DNA of 17,930 bases from Phil1 sp964546125 (GTDB lineage: Bacteria; Bacillota; Clostridia; Christensenellales; CAG-138): the NCBI GenBank assembly GCA_964546125.1, contig CAZJIS010000035.1, positions 1 to 17,930 of the forward strand, read 5' to 3'. The position numbers and the translations under genes are program-made. Below the pieces are notes generated by a model. It was given only the letters and a program-made list of their open reading frames with translations, made no database searches and had not been told where the DNA came from. Of this stretch, positions 7,402 to 15,840 are shown piece after piece (the first letter of the stretch is position 1; every line of letters starts with the position of its first letter).

Positions 7402-9032
7402 AGCCCATCCCGCCCGGTGAGGCGGGCAAGTTCATCTCCAACGCAGGCGGGATCAAGCCGCTCGAAGAGCAAGGATATTTCCGGCAAGCGCAACCCGGCC
7501 TCCACCCGCTGCGGCGACCAAACGGGGGTAAGACCGAGCCAGGAAAAGAGCTTTTGACTCGAAAAAGGCAGGAACGGGGCAAGCAGCACCCCGAGGTTCG
7601 CGGCGAGCTGCACGCAGTTGAACAGCGTATTCGCGCAGGCGGCGGGGTTTTCCGCGCGCGTTTTCCACGGCTGCCGTTCATCGAAATAGCGGTTTGAGAA
7701 ACGCGCAAACTCAAGCGCCTCGCCGAGCGCATCCTTGAGCGCGGCGGCTTCGATTTTGCCGCCGATGGAATGAAAGGCTTCCCCGGTCTTTTCCGCGAGC
7801 GCCGGCTCAAATTTGCCTTCGGGCACGGCGCCGTTTTGATATTTATGGATGAACGCCAGCGTGCGGTTGATAAAATTGCCGTAAGCGCCCAAGAGTTCGC
7901 TGTTATTGCGCTCGACGAACTCGCGCAGCGAAAAATCCGTGTCGCGCTTTTCCGGCCCGTTGGCGATGAAAAAGTAGCGCAGCGCATCGGGGTCATAGCG
8001 CGCGGCGATGTCCGCCGCCCAGATCGCCCAGTTGGCGCTCGTTGAAATGCGCCTGCCCTCCAGCGTTAAATATTCGCTCGAAACGATGATATCGGGCAGG
8101 CGCAGTCCCCCGCCGTGAGCTATGATAAGCGCCGGCAGAATGATCGTGTGGAAGGGGATGTTATCCTTGCCGTGCACATAATAATGCCGCGCATGTTCGC
8201 CAAAGAGCGCCGGGAAGATCTCGCCCCGCGCCTCGCACACGCGAAGCGCCGCCGATAGGTAGCCGAGCACGTTTTCGGCCCAGATGTAAATGCGCTTTTT
8301 CTCATAGCCCGGGCGCGGCACTTCGATGCCCCACTCGAGTTCGCGCGTGAGCGCGCGATCGCGCAAGCCCTCGCCGATGTAGCGCCGGGTGAACGCCACG
8401 GCGTTTTTGCGCCAGCATGGATGCGCCTCGAGGTAGGCCGTCAGTTCCCTTTGGAGGGCTGAAAGCGCGATGAAGAGCTGTTCGCTCTCCCCGAAGGTGA
8501 TTGGGCCGCCGCATTCCGCGCAGCGCGCATCGAGGAGGGATTCTGCCTCGAGGATCGCGCCGCATGCGTCGCACTGGTCGCCGCGCGCCTCGGCGTGGCA
8601 GGCGGGGCATTTGCCCGTGATGAGGCGGTCCGCAAGCGCCTTTTCGCAGCGGGGGCAGCGCGCCTGCCGCACGGTCTTTTCATAAACATAGGCGCTTTCA
8701 TAGAGCTTTTTGTGAAAATCCCGCACGAAGGCTTTGTGGTGCGCATCCGAAGTTTTCGTATAGAGATCATACGTAAAACCAAGCCGCGCGAACACCTCCT
8801 CGAACGCCGCGTGGTAAGCTTCGCTCACCTCCCCGGGCGTGCGCCCCTCCTGCCGGGCGCGGATGGTCACCGGTGTGCCGTGGCAGTCGCTGCCCGAAAC
8901 GTAAACGACCCGCGCGCCTTTCAGGCGATAATAGCGGGCGAGCACATCGCCCGGCAAAAGCGCCGCGATGTGGCCGATGTGGAGCGGGCCGTTGGCATAG
9001 GGCCATGCCCCGCCGATCAAAATGGTTTCCAT
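7398..9032 (-). CDS. metG: Methionyl-tRNA synthetase (short form, no C-terminal tRNA-binding domain)
   Basis: Charges tRNA-Met with methionine. At 544 residues it holds the catalytic core and anticodon-binding helices but lacks the EMAP-like C-terminal domain of longer MetRS. The HIGH motif is intact (18-21). The connective domain has two zinc knuckles with eight cysteines (126, 129, 142, 145, 154, 157, 171, 174), the four-knuckle-half type also seen in E. coli-like enzymes. The KMSKS loop is divergent: RISTS at 328-332, with Arg for the first Lys and Thr for the second. ATG at 9032 has GGGAGG 8 bases upstream. The gene is preceded by a complete T-box leader with a Met specifier, which agrees with the assignment. 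A second metG elsewhere in the genome is possible. Confidence 0.95.
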   Translation of the reverse strand: METILIGGAWPYANGPLHIGHIAALLPGDVLARYYRLKGARVVYVSGSDCHGTPVTIRARQEGRTPGEVSEAYHAAFEEVFARLGFTYDLYTKTSDAHHKAFVRDFHKKLYESAYVYEKTVRQARCPRCEKALADRLITGKCPACHAEARGDQCDACGAILEAESLLDARCAECGGPITFGESEQLFIALSALQRELTAYLEAHPCWRKNAVAFTRRYIGEGLRDRALTRELEWGIEVPRPGYEKKRIYIWAENVLGYLSAALRVCEARGEIFPALFGEHARHYYVHGKDNIPFHTIILPALIIAHGGGLRLPDIIVSSEYLTLEGRRISTSANWAIWAADIAARYDPDALRYFFIANGPEKRDTDFSLREFVERNNSELLGAYGNFINRTLAFIHKYQNGAVPEGKFEPALAEKTGEAFHSIGGKIEAAALKDALGEALEFARFSNRYFDERQPWKTRAENPAACANTLFNCVQLAANLGVLLAPFLPFSSQKLFSWLGLTPVWSPQRVEAGLRLPEISLLFERLDPACVGDELARLTGRDGL

Positions 9033-9075
9033 GCTTTTTTCCTCCCTTTTGTTCGCCGTTCATCTCCCGGGACAG

Positions 9076-9114
9076 AAAAAGCCTCCGCCCCTGAAACCGT
9101 TCAGGGGCGGAGGC
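9076..9114 (-). terminator. T-box intrinsic terminator
   Basis: A perfect 15-bp stem (9081-9095 with 9100-9114, GC-rich, 4-base loop) is followed on the - strand by five T's (9076-9080), 43 bases before the metG start. It is mutually exclusive with the T-box antiterminator. Confidence 0.93.
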
Positions 9115-9386
9115 CGAAGCGCCCGCGTTACCACCCTTATTCGCCCGCTCCTCACAAAGCGGGCCTCATCCGGTGCGGGCGGAAAACCCCGCCGTACACC
9201 GTATCGCGCTCACGGGCGAAACCCGTCGCAGCCTAAGGGATCTGCCCCTCGGTGCGCCGCTCCAAGACCATCTTCGGCGGGTTTTGCTTCATCCCCTCGC
9301 AGCGCCCGTGCTTTGGGCGGGGAATTCTCTGAAAAAGCGGCTACCGCGTACTCTTTCTTTTCATCGCGTTTGTTGGCTATTCTTTT
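9076..9386 (-). promoter_or_regulatory. T-box riboswitch (methionine) controlling metG
   Basis: This leader of about 310 bases reads uncharged tRNA-Met and switches between antitermination and termination. On the - strand it contains an AGAGAA GA-type bulge in stem I. A likely ATG specifier lies at 9269-9271 in the context GAAGATGGTCTTGGAGC. Stem III is perfect (gcccgc/gcgggc, 9143-9164), and the T-box AGGGTGGTAACGCG spans 9124-9137. The UGGU bulge (9130-9133) would pair with the ACCA end of tRNA-Met. AAGGG and GCGG of the T-box can pair with CCGC and CCCCT of the terminator's 5' arm, giving the antiterminator. The motif differs from the usual GGTGGNACCGCG at one position (AACGCG). Confidence 0.93.
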
Positions 9387-9392
9387 TTTATT

Positions 9393-9420
9393 ATTATACG
9401 CGGCAAAACATTAAATGCAA
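9393..9420 (-). promoter_or_regulatory. Predicted sigma-A promoter of the T-box/metG transcript
   Basis: On the - strand -35 TTGCAT (9415-9420) and consensus -10 TATAAT (9393-9398) are 16 bases apart. Transcription would begin at about 9386, which fits the start of stem I of the T-box. Confidence 0.75.
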
Positions 9421-9445
9421 GCGCAAAGGTTTTTGGCCTTTGCGC
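9421..9445 (-). terminator. Probable terminator of the D,D-carboxypeptidase gene
   Basis: Perfect 9-bp arms gcgcaaagg (9421-9429) and cctttgcgc (9437-9445) enclose a 7-base loop. On the - strand they are followed by a moderately T-rich stretch that is also the metG promoter. A second stem (9466-9473 with 9482-9489, aagcggca/tgccgctt) lies just before it, after the stop codon. Confidence 0.55.
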
Positions 9446-9491
9446 CGCAAAACAGGATGCGCCCCAAGCGGCATTTTCAATTGCCGCTTGC

Positions 9492-10874
9492 TTATCGCAC
9501 GATCCTCGCGCGGTAGGCCTTGCGGCGGCGCGGCGCGCGGCGGCGGCGGCGGTGCGCGGCGAAGATGCGCGCAATGAACACGATCAGCGCGAGGGCAATC
9601 GCAAGGCAGAGCCAGAACACCCACGCGTGGCTCTTTTTTTCGTTGCCGGCAGGTCCAGGCGTTTCGATCGCGAGCGGACTCGAGCCGGGCTCCGTGCCGG
9701 GCTGCTTCTGCGTGGCGGCGAAAACGGCGCGCGAGGCGTAAACGGGGGCCGTGAACAGCGTCGTGCCGCCGTATTGATAGGAGACCATGCCCACCTGCGC
9801 GCCCGCTTCAATGGGCGCTTCGAGCTTATCGATCGCCTTGGTGGCCGTAAGCAGGGAGGGGTCCTGTTGAATGGCTTCAATCGTGCTTCGCAGCGCGCTG
9901 ATGGTCGCGCCGGTAAAATCGATCGTCAAAGTTAAAAGGCCGTTTTCCGCATCGGAAGCGTCGGCGTTCGCAACGGCCGCCTCTAGCGTGTTCTCGAGGC
10001 CGAGGGTCGCGACATCGAGGGTCATGTAGTTTTCAAAGCCCCAGTCGAAGAGCTTGGCGGCGCTTTGGAAGCGGGTGTTCGAGCCTTCGTCGCCAAAGAG
10101 GATCAAAATGAGCTCGACGCCGTTTTTCTTCGCGCTCGCGGCAAGGCAGCGGCCGGCGTAATTGGTGTCGCCGGTCTTCACGCCCGTAGCGTAGAGGTAT
10201 TCGTAGGAGGTTTCGCCTGCTTTGGTGTGGATGAGCTTATTCGTGTTCTGCCACTGGTAACCGTCGCTGTCGCGGTTGGTAGGGGCTGCATTGTAGGTTT
10301 TGGTGGAAACGATTTTGCGGAAGGTATCGTTGCGCATAGCGTAGCGTGTGAGCAGCGCCATATCATAGGCCGTGGTATAATGATCTTCATTATGGAGGCC
10401 GTTTGCTTTGGTGAACTTCGTGCCGGTCATGCCGAGCGTCGCGGCCTTTTGGTTCATCAGTTCCGCAAAAGCGCTTTCGCTGCCGCTGATGTGCTCGGCG
10501 ATGGCGCGCGCCGCGTCGTTGCCCGATTCGAGCATCATGCCGTAGATAAGATCGATCAGCGGCATCTTCTCGCCCGGCAAAATCTTGATGCACGAACCCT
10601 TGGTTTCAACGCTGTTGCCGACGGTGACGATCTCATTGAGGTCCAAAGCCTGCTCGAGGGCAAGGATGCAGGTCATGATCTTCGTGGTGCTCGCGGGGAA
10701 CGCTTTGGCCTGCGCCTTCTTTTCATAAAGCACGGAGCCGGAGGCCGCGTCCATCAGGCAGATGTTGGGCGTAGAAATCGATTCCGGGCGGAAGGAGGGG
10801 TCCGCCTGCACGGCGCCCGGAAATATGCTAAGCGCAACCAAAAGCGCAAGAAAGAGAGGGATCAGCTTTTTCAA
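9492..10874 (-). CDS. D-alanyl-D-alanine carboxypeptidase (PBP5/DacF type, S11 family)
   Basis: Penicillin-binding serine peptidase of 460 residues that trims the terminal D-Ala from peptidoglycan stem peptides outside the membrane. It has a Sec signal peptide with AVQA before Asp25. The three active-site motifs are intact: STTK (Ser62, Lys65), SGN (117-119) and KTG (233-235). A beta-rich C-terminal domain follows. The C-terminus has a membrane anchor (WVFWLCLAIALALIVFIARI) and an unusually basic cytoplasmic tail (HRRRRRAPRRRK). The start is TTG at 10874 with AAAGGA 8 bases upstream, and the signal peptide begins there. The gene diverges from the two-component operon, with 220 bases between them. 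dacF is a likely name but dacA/dacB cannot be excluded. Confidence 0.93.
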   Translation of the reverse strand: MKKLIPLFLALLVALSIFPGAVQADPSFRPESISTPNICLMDAASGSVLYEKKAQAKAFPASTTKIMTCILALEQALDLNEIVTVGNSVETKGSCIKILPGEKMPLIDLIYGMMLESGNDAARAIAEHISGSESAFAELMNQKAATLGMTGTKFTKANGLHNEDHYTTAYDMALLTRYAMRNDTFRKIVSTKTYNAAPTNRDSDGYQWQNTNKLIHTKAGETSYEYLYATGVKTGDTNYAGRCLAASAKKNGVELILILFGDEGSNTRFQSAAKLFDWGFENYMTLDVATLGLENTLEAAVANADASDAENGLLTLTIDFTGATISALRSTIEAIQQDPSLLTATKAIDKLEAPIEAGAQVGMVSYQYGGTTLFTAPVYASRAVFAATQKQPGTEPGSSPLAIETPGPAGNEKKSHAWVFWLCLAIALALIVFIARIFAAHRRRRRAPRRRKAYRARIVR

Positions 10875-10933
10875 ACGTTTTTTCCTTTCGTATTGCAGAT
10901 GCTTGAAACCGCCCCGGAGGCGGCCTAGAGCAT

Positions 10934-10942
10934 ATTATAGCA
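10934..10942 (-). promoter_or_regulatory. Extended -10 promoter of the D,D-carboxypeptidase gene
   Basis: On the - strand TGCTATAAT gives a consensus -10 (10934-10939) with the TG of an extended -10. A weak -35 (TGTACA) lies 18 bases upstream. The leader of about 55 bases contains a small GC-rich hairpin (10909-10923). Confidence 0.6.
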
Positions 10943-11031
10943 AAAAAACGCGTGTATTGTACAGCAAATTACGCAAAAATGTCGATTTTATGCCCCGTTC
11001 ATAAATTGCGCCGTTATCGCGCTTTGCATTA

Positions 11032-11040
11032 TGTTATAAT
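11032..11040 (+). promoter_or_regulatory. Extended -10 promoter of the two-component operon
   Basis: TGTTATAAT gives a consensus -10 (11035-11040) with an extended-10 TG and no good -35. Transcription would start at about 11047, about 48 bases before the response regulator gene. The intergenic region 10940-11034 between the two divergent promoters shows no clear operator repeat. Confidence 0.6.
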
Positions 11041-11094
11041 ATGTTTAAACGGACTGGCTATGTATGCTCGGTATGAACAGATTCGGAGGCATCA

Positions 11095-11808
11095 ATGGCA
11101 AAAAGGATATTATTGGTCGACGACGAACCCTTAATCATCAAAGGATTGAAATTTTCCCTCGAGCAGGACGGCTATGAGACCGACGCCGCGGCGGACGGTC
11201 AGGAGGCGCTCGAGAAGTTCCGCGCGGGCCAATATGACCTCGTGCTGCTCGATGTGATGCTGCCAAAGCTCTCCGGCATCGAGGTGTGCCAGAGCATCCG
11301 CGAAACGAGCGATGTGCCCATTATCATGCTCACCGCCAAAGGGGAGGACATGGATAAAATCCTCGGCCTCGAGTTCGGCGCGGATGATTACATGACAAAG
11401 CCCTTCAACATCCTCGAGGTCAAGGCGCGCATCAAAACGATTTTGCGCCGCACGGGCGCTGTGCGCGAAGCGGCGAAAATGGAATTGAGCATCCGCGATA
11501 TTTCAATCAACATCGGCAGCCGCACCGTTATGGTGCGCGGCCAGAACGTAGCGCTCACCGGCAAGGAATTCGACTTATTGCGCTTTTTGATGACGAACCC
11601 CGGAAAGGCCTACAGCCGCGAGGAGCTTCTCGATGAACTGTGGGGCCCCGAATACCTCGGCGAGGAAAGCTCGGGCAAGGAACTTGAAAAGCGCATCCGC
11701 ACGGTGGATGTGCACGTGCGAAGGCTCCGCGAAAAAATCGAGAAAGACGACACGCATCCCGAATACATCTTAACGCAATGGGGGGTCGGCTATTACTTTG
11801 CGCTCTAA
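11095..11808 (+). CDS. OmpR/PhoB-family response regulator
   Basis: DNA-binding response regulator of 237 residues, partner of the kinase that follows. The receiver domain (about 4-117) has the acidic pair Asp9/Asp10, the phosphoacceptor Asp53 (LVLLDVMLP), Thr80 and Lys102 (MTKPF). The C-terminal winged helix (about 130-237) has the usual LTGKEFDLLRFLMTNPGKAYSREELL pattern, given here as LTGKEFDLLRFLM and YSREELL, and a VDVHVRRLREKIE recognition helix. ATG at 11095 has GGAGG 6 bases upstream. The reading frame overlaps the kinase start by 11 bases. The closest named families are WalR, MtrA, ResD and PhoP; the downstream GerMN lipoproteins make an MtrA-like role the best guess, but sequence alone does not fix it. 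Confidence 0.94.
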   Translation: MAKRILLVDDEPLIIKGLKFSLEQDGYETDAAADGQEALEKFRAGQYDLVLLDVMLPKLSGIEVCQSIRETSDVPIIMLTAKGEDMDKILGLEFGADDYMTKPFNILEVKARIKTILRRTGAVREAAKMELSIRDISINIGSRTVMVRGQNVALTGKEFDLLRFLMTNPGKAYSREELLDELWGPEYLGEESSGKELEKRIRTVDVHVRRLREKIEKDDTHPEYILTQWGVGYYFAL

Positions 11809-13264
11809 GAGGTTCCTCGGCTCCATACGCGCCAGGATGGTTGCAATATATCTGATCGTCACGCTGGTCGCGCTCACGGCGATCAGCTTCGCTGTCTCCA
11901 TGCTTGTGGAAACGTTCCTCGTCGCCGAGCGCACCCAAATGCAGCTCGAACAAACCACGCGGCTCGCCCTCGAGATCGCCCCCGGTTTTGAGAATGCGGA
12001 TGTTGACGACCTCTACGCGCTCGTCGTCGAGCGCGCGCAGCAGATGGGCGGGCGCGTGCTCATCATGGATACGGATGCCGTCGTGCAGGCCGATTCCGCT
12101 TCGGCCCAAAACGGCGTGCGCCTGCCCTACCGCGAGGTGAGGGATGTGCTCATCGGCGGCAAAGAATCTTCGCTTGGCTACCACAGGATCGCGCGCACGG
12201 GCGCCGCCGATGCGTGGGAACTCAGCGATGGCGGGGTTTGGGCGGTGTATTACGCTGCGCCCGCCACGGTGAACGGCGTTTATGTGGGGGCTGTGGTGTT
12301 CAGCGCGTTTTTGCAGGATGTGGAGGATAGCGTTTCCCACATCATCAACCAGATTACAATCGCGTTCATCATCGTGGCCGCGGTGATGACGGTCTTCACT
12401 TTCGCCCTTTCAAACATCGTCACAAAGCCCATCGTAGAACTCACGGGCGCCATCCGCCGCATGGGCAAGCAGCGCGGCGTGCGCGTGAGCATCCGCGGTT
12501 CGCATGAGATGGCCGAGCTTGGCGAGGCGTTTAACCGCATGAGCGAGCAGCTCGAGGATCACGACCGCATTCGCGACGAGTTCGTATCCAACGCTTCGCA
12601 CGAGCTTAAAACGCCGCTTGCGGCGATGAAGCTGCTTTCCGAATCTATTTTATACGACGATCACCCCGACCCCGCGCTGGTGAAGGAGTTTTTCCACGAT
12701 GTGAACCACGAGGTGGACAGGCTCTCGAGCGTGATCACCGACCTTTTGCGCCTTGTGAAGTTCGACCAGAGCAACGAGCCGCTCAACCCCTCCTGCCTGC
12801 GCTTTGATGAGGTCGTGCGCAAGGCGGCGGAGCGGTTGCGGCCGATGGCGCGCAGCAAGGGCGTGCAGCTTGGATGCGTGCTCACCGAGCTTTCGGTTAT
12901 GGGCGAGGCGGGCCGCCTTGATCAGGTGGCGACCAACCTCATTGAGAACGCGTTAAAATATACAGATAAGGGCCGCGTGAACGTGCGCTTGATGCGCGAT
13001 GGGGAATCCGCACTCCTTGAGGTGCAGGATACGGGCATCGGCATCGCGCCGGAGGCGATCCCTCATGTGTTCGAGCGGTTTTACCGGGTCGATAAGGCCC
13101 GCTCGCGCGAAACGGGCGGCACAGGCCTCGGCCTTGCGATCGCCGAAAAAATCGTTCACCTCCATGGGGGGGAGATCACGGTGCAAAGCGAGCTTGGGCG
13201 GGGCAGCACGTTTTCGGTGCGCATCCCCCTTGCGGGGAAGGAGGAGAACGATGCGCAAGTGTAA
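11798..13264 (+). CDS. Membrane sensor histidine kinase (MtrB-like context)
   Basis: Sensor kinase of 488 residues. TM1 spans about 14-37, an extracellular sensor region about 38-184, and TM2 about 185-206. HAMP follows at about 206-256, then a HisKA dimerisation domain with the phosphorylated His268 (SHELKTPL). The ATPase domain has N box Asn384 (NLIENALKYTD), G1 DTGIG (411-415) and G2 GTGLGLA (441-447). The start is TTG at 11798, within the end of the regulator gene; it gives a basic N-terminus before TM1. Its Shine-Dalgarno (GGGGGG) is 12 bases away, so the start is less certain and ATG at 11837 is an alternative. The 3' end overlaps the next gene by 14 bases. The ligand is unknown. Confidence 0.93.
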   Translation: MRSKRFLGSIRARMVAIYLIVTLVALTAISFAVSMLVETFLVAERTQMQLEQTTRLALEIAPGFENADVDDLYALVVERAQQMGGRVLIMDTDAVVQADSASAQNGVRLPYREVRDVLIGGKESSLGYHRIARTGAADAWELSDGGVWAVYYAAPATVNGVYVGAVVFSAFLQDVEDSVSHIINQITIAFIIVAAVMTVFTFALSNIVTKPIVELTGAIRRMGKQRGVRVSIRGSHEMAELGEAFNRMSEQLEDHDRIRDEFVSNASHELKTPLAAMKLLSESILYDDHPDPALVKEFFHDVNHEVDRLSSVITDLLRLVKFDQSNEPLNPSCLRFDEVVRKAAERLRPMARSKGVQLGCVLTELSVMGEAGRLDQVATNLIENALKYTDKGRVNVRLMRDGESALLEVQDTGIGIAPEAIPHVFERFYRVDKARSRETGGTGLGLAIAEKIVHLHGGEITVQSELGRGSTFSVRIPLAGKEENDAQV

Positions 13265-14309
13265 ACGCAACCTCGCGCTTGTGCTTATAGCGCCGATCCT
13301 TGCTTGCTTGCTCGCGGGCTGCACGCTCTTGCCGGGCATGAGCATCAAAGAGGACGCCGTGCGCGAACACCTGCCGCCCATCGACCCCGGGGCGGGCGTG
13401 GCGCGCGAGGTGCAGGTCAAGCTCTATTATAGGCTCACCGATGAAGCATACCTCGTGGGCGTCGCCGGCACGGTGACGGTGCTCGCCAACGAGCGCCCGG
13501 AAAAGGCAATGGTGCGCAAGCTCCTCTCGGGCGTGCCGCCGCTTGCCAACAACATTAGCGAGGTGATCCCCCAAAACACGAAGATCCTCGACGTTTCGCT
13601 CGAGGGGGGCATCCTCTACATCACGCTCTCCAACGAGTTTTTCGATACGGCGATTGTCGATGAGGTTATTCGCGGGAACAAAAGCTACCTCGAATCGGGC
13701 TTCCTCTCGCGCGAAGAGTATGACGCGCGGGTTGCCGCCGCGCGCGAAGAAATGTACCTTAGCCGCAGGCTAGCCGTATGTTCGATCGTGAACACCATCA
13801 CCGAATACGATCCGGGCGTGCGCGTGCACCTGCTGTTCGATACGGACGGCTCGGGCATAGCCGCGCGCGTGCCGGGGAGCGAGCTTGGCTTTGCACGCGA
13901 CGAACAGGCGGGCTCCGACCTTTTGGACCCGCTCACGTTCTTCGCGGATGCCGTCGTTTCGCCCGCAACGCTCGTGCAGTGCGCGCTCGAGCGCATGATG
14001 CGCGGCGAATACGAAAAAGCCTACGCGCTCTTTGCGGAAACCGAGAGCGGCGGCATGCAAAAGCCGACCTACGCCAATTTTGAAACCGAAATGCTCTCGC
14101 GCGGCAAGATCACCGCTTATACCCTCTATTCCTATCAACTCTCGCAGGAGGGCGACCAGGCGCATGTATTGGCGGACCTTGAATACACGGACCCCGACGG
14201 GCAGCAGGTGGCGCTTTCGGGCGTTTCGATCGCGCTTCGCGGCGAGGGCAACCTTTATAAGATCGGCTATCACGCGTTCACCGCGCTTTTTGTGAAGGAG
14301 GGCGCATGA
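13251..14309 (+). CDS. GerMN-domain lipoprotein (LpqB-like position)
   Basis: Predicted membrane-anchored lipoprotein of 352 residues outside the cell membrane. The signal ends in lipobox LAGC with Cys24. A GerMN-like domain (about 50-185) opens with VQVKLYYRL, then EKAMVRKLLSG, and a VSLEGGILYITLSNEF strand. The C-terminal region (about 240-350; CALERMMRGEYEKAYALFAE, YKIGYHAFTALF) resembles an NTF2-like or DUF4878-type fold. It lacks the beta-propeller of actinobacterial LpqB. The start at 13251 has AAGGAGGAG 4 bases upstream and overlaps the kinase gene; its end overlaps the next start as ATGA. Co-translation with the kinase suggests a role in modulating signalling, as LpqB does for MtrB, but this is inference. 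Confidence 0.85.
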   Translation: MRKCKRNLALVLIAPILACLLAGCTLLPGMSIKEDAVREHLPPIDPGAGVAREVQVKLYYRLTDEAYLVGVAGTVTVLANERPEKAMVRKLLSGVPPLANNISEVIPQNTKILDVSLEGGILYITLSNEFFDTAIVDEVIRGNKSYLESGFLSREEYDARVAAAREEMYLSRRLAVCSIVNTITEYDPGVRVHLLFDTDGSGIAARVPGSELGFARDEQAGSDLLDPLTFFADAVVSPATLVQCALERMMRGEYEKAYALFAETESGGMQKPTYANFETEMLSRGKITAYTLYSYQLSQEGDQAHVLADLEYTDPDGQQVALSGVSIALRGEGNLYKIGYHAFTALFVKEGA

Positions 14310-15838
14310 AAAGGAGCATCAAGGGCATCGCGCTGATTCTTGGCGTTCTGCTCGCGGCGCAAATGCTTGCTTCCTGTGCGCAGGAGCCGGATTATCCGCC
14401 CGCGCTTACGCCCAACCTGGCGACCCCGCCCGCGCAGACCGGCACACAGGCAACGTTTGAGGCCGCGCTCTATTTTGTTTCGGAAGACGGGCGCAAGCTT
14501 TACCCCGAAGAGCGCAAGCTTGCCTACGGCGCGGGGATCAGCCGCGCGGAAACGGCGCTGCGCGCACTCCTCGAAGGGCCGGAAAGCGCATTGCTGCGGC
14601 GCTCCCTGCCCGAGGGGCTCAACCTCGAGCATGTGGAGCTTTCCCTCGGGGTGTGCAATGTGTATTTCACGGGCGCGTTCCCGGAGCAGGTGCGCGCGTG
14701 GCTCACGGCGCGCGCCGCCATCGCCGCCACCGTGTTTGCGGCGGAAGGGATCGGCGCGGTCAACGTTTTTTTCAACGGCGTGGAACCGGGCTATGAGGGG
14801 CGGCCGCTGGGTACGCTCTCCCCGGTGAGCGACGCGCTCGACGTATACCTCAAAAACATGGAGCAGGATTACGAAGTGATCCCCAACGAGCCGCCGGGCG
14901 AGGCGGTCGCTTATGAAACGCATGCGGCGACGCTGTATTTTACCGATGTGTCGCGCTCTCTCATCGCTGCAAAAACCACCGATTTGACCTATGCCGTCAA
15001 CGCCGCGGCGGAGGATATCGTCCAGCTCATTTTCGACAGGCTCCGCGCGGGCGACTCGGGCGCGAACAGCCTCGAGCCCGTGCTGCCGGCGGATATCCGC
15101 ATTAAGGAAGCGGTGTTTCTCGACATCGGCCCCGAGGCGGAGCCGACGCCCGACCCCCAGGCCCCGCCGCAGCCGCAGGATGGGGAAGAGGCGCACATCC
15201 TCGAACTCGTGCTCGCTTACGGCGCGGAGCATAGCGGGTTTGACGAAGAGCTGATGTGCGCAGCGCTGACGATGACGCTCACAAGCTACCTCCCCGGCCT
15301 TGACGGGGTGCGCATCGGCATCGAAGGGCCGGGTGGGGTTATCCGCGCGCTCGGCGAAGATTATTTCGAACGCATCGCGTTTCGCGGGCGCATCGGCCAC
15401 GGCGTGCGGCTCTATTACCCCGATGAGGAGGGCGAGATGCTTTTGCCTGTGACGCGCATCGTCTCGAGCGCCTCGGCTTACGATCCTGCGCTTCGCCTTG
15501 CGGAGCTTTTGCGCGGCCCGGCCGACCCGGGCGTCGCTTACACCGGCTTTTTGCCCGAGGACGTGCGCGGCGTTTACATTGCGGGCACGACTGCCGTCGT
15601 CGATTGGAACGAGGGCTTTTCGGAGAAGCTGCGCCGGCTCATCGCGGAGGCGGACACACCGGTGCCCGTCGAGCGGCGCGAGATGATGTTCCTCTTTGGC
15701 GTCATCAGCACGCTCACCGATCTGCCGTTCATCCGTCGCGTGTGGATGCTCGAGGGCGGCGAAAAACTCGGCAATATCCAGGACATTTACCTCGGGAACC
15801 CGCTCGTGCGAAGCCCCGGGCTCGTTGCGGAGGGCTAA
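14306..15838 (+). CDS. GerMN-domain lipoprotein with repeated GerMN-like units
   Basis: Second lipoprotein of the operon, 510 residues. Its signal ends in lipobox LASC, with Cys24 lipidated. The first GerMN-like unit lies at about 45-170 (ALYFVSEDGRKLYPEERKL, ALRALLEGPES). A middle unit at about 208-330 is more degenerate (ATLYFTDVSRSLIAAKTTDL). A third unit lies at about 360-500 (VRLYYPDEEGEMLLPVTR, LAELLRGPADPG, then a VVDWNEGF strand). A Pro-rich insert (PTPDPQAPPQPQ) splits the middle unit. The start has AAGGAGGG and the ATGA overlap with the first lipoprotein gene. The repeated fold suggests binding or scaffolding rather than catalysis. The two lipoproteins may have arisen by duplication, though they differ in length and C-terminal region. 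Confidence 0.82.
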   Translation: MKRSIKGIALILGVLLAAQMLASCAQEPDYPPALTPNLATPPAQTGTQATFEAALYFVSEDGRKLYPEERKLAYGAGISRAETALRALLEGPESALLRRSLPEGLNLEHVELSLGVCNVYFTGAFPEQVRAWLTARAAIAATVFAAEGIGAVNVFFNGVEPGYEGRPLGTLSPVSDALDVYLKNMEQDYEVIPNEPPGEAVAYETHAATLYFTDVSRSLIAAKTTDLTYAVNAAAEDIVQLIFDRLRAGDSGANSLEPVLPADIRIKEAVFLDIGPEAEPTPDPQAPPQPQDGEEAHILELVLAYGAEHSGFDEELMCAALTMTLTSYLPGLDGVRIGIEGPGGVIRALGEDYFERIAFRGRIGHGVRLYYPDEEGEMLLPVTRIVSSASAYDPALRLAELLRGPADPGVAYTGFLPEDVRGVYIAGTTAVVDWNEGFSEKLRRLIAEADTPVPVERREMMFLFGVISTLTDLPFIRRVWMLEGGEKLGNIQDIYLGNPLVRSPGLVAEG

Positions 15839-15840
15839 AA

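Noticed and set aside
11555..12340. - strand open frame (261 codons) across the regulator and kinase genes
   Set aside because: It spans the junction of two well-supported + strand genes and has no motif or ribosome binding site support.
14270..15400. Long - strand open frame (376 codons) opposite the second GerMN lipoprotein
   Set aside because: It lies antisense to a lipoprotein gene with signal, ribosome binding site and operon overlaps, and shows no recognisable domain.
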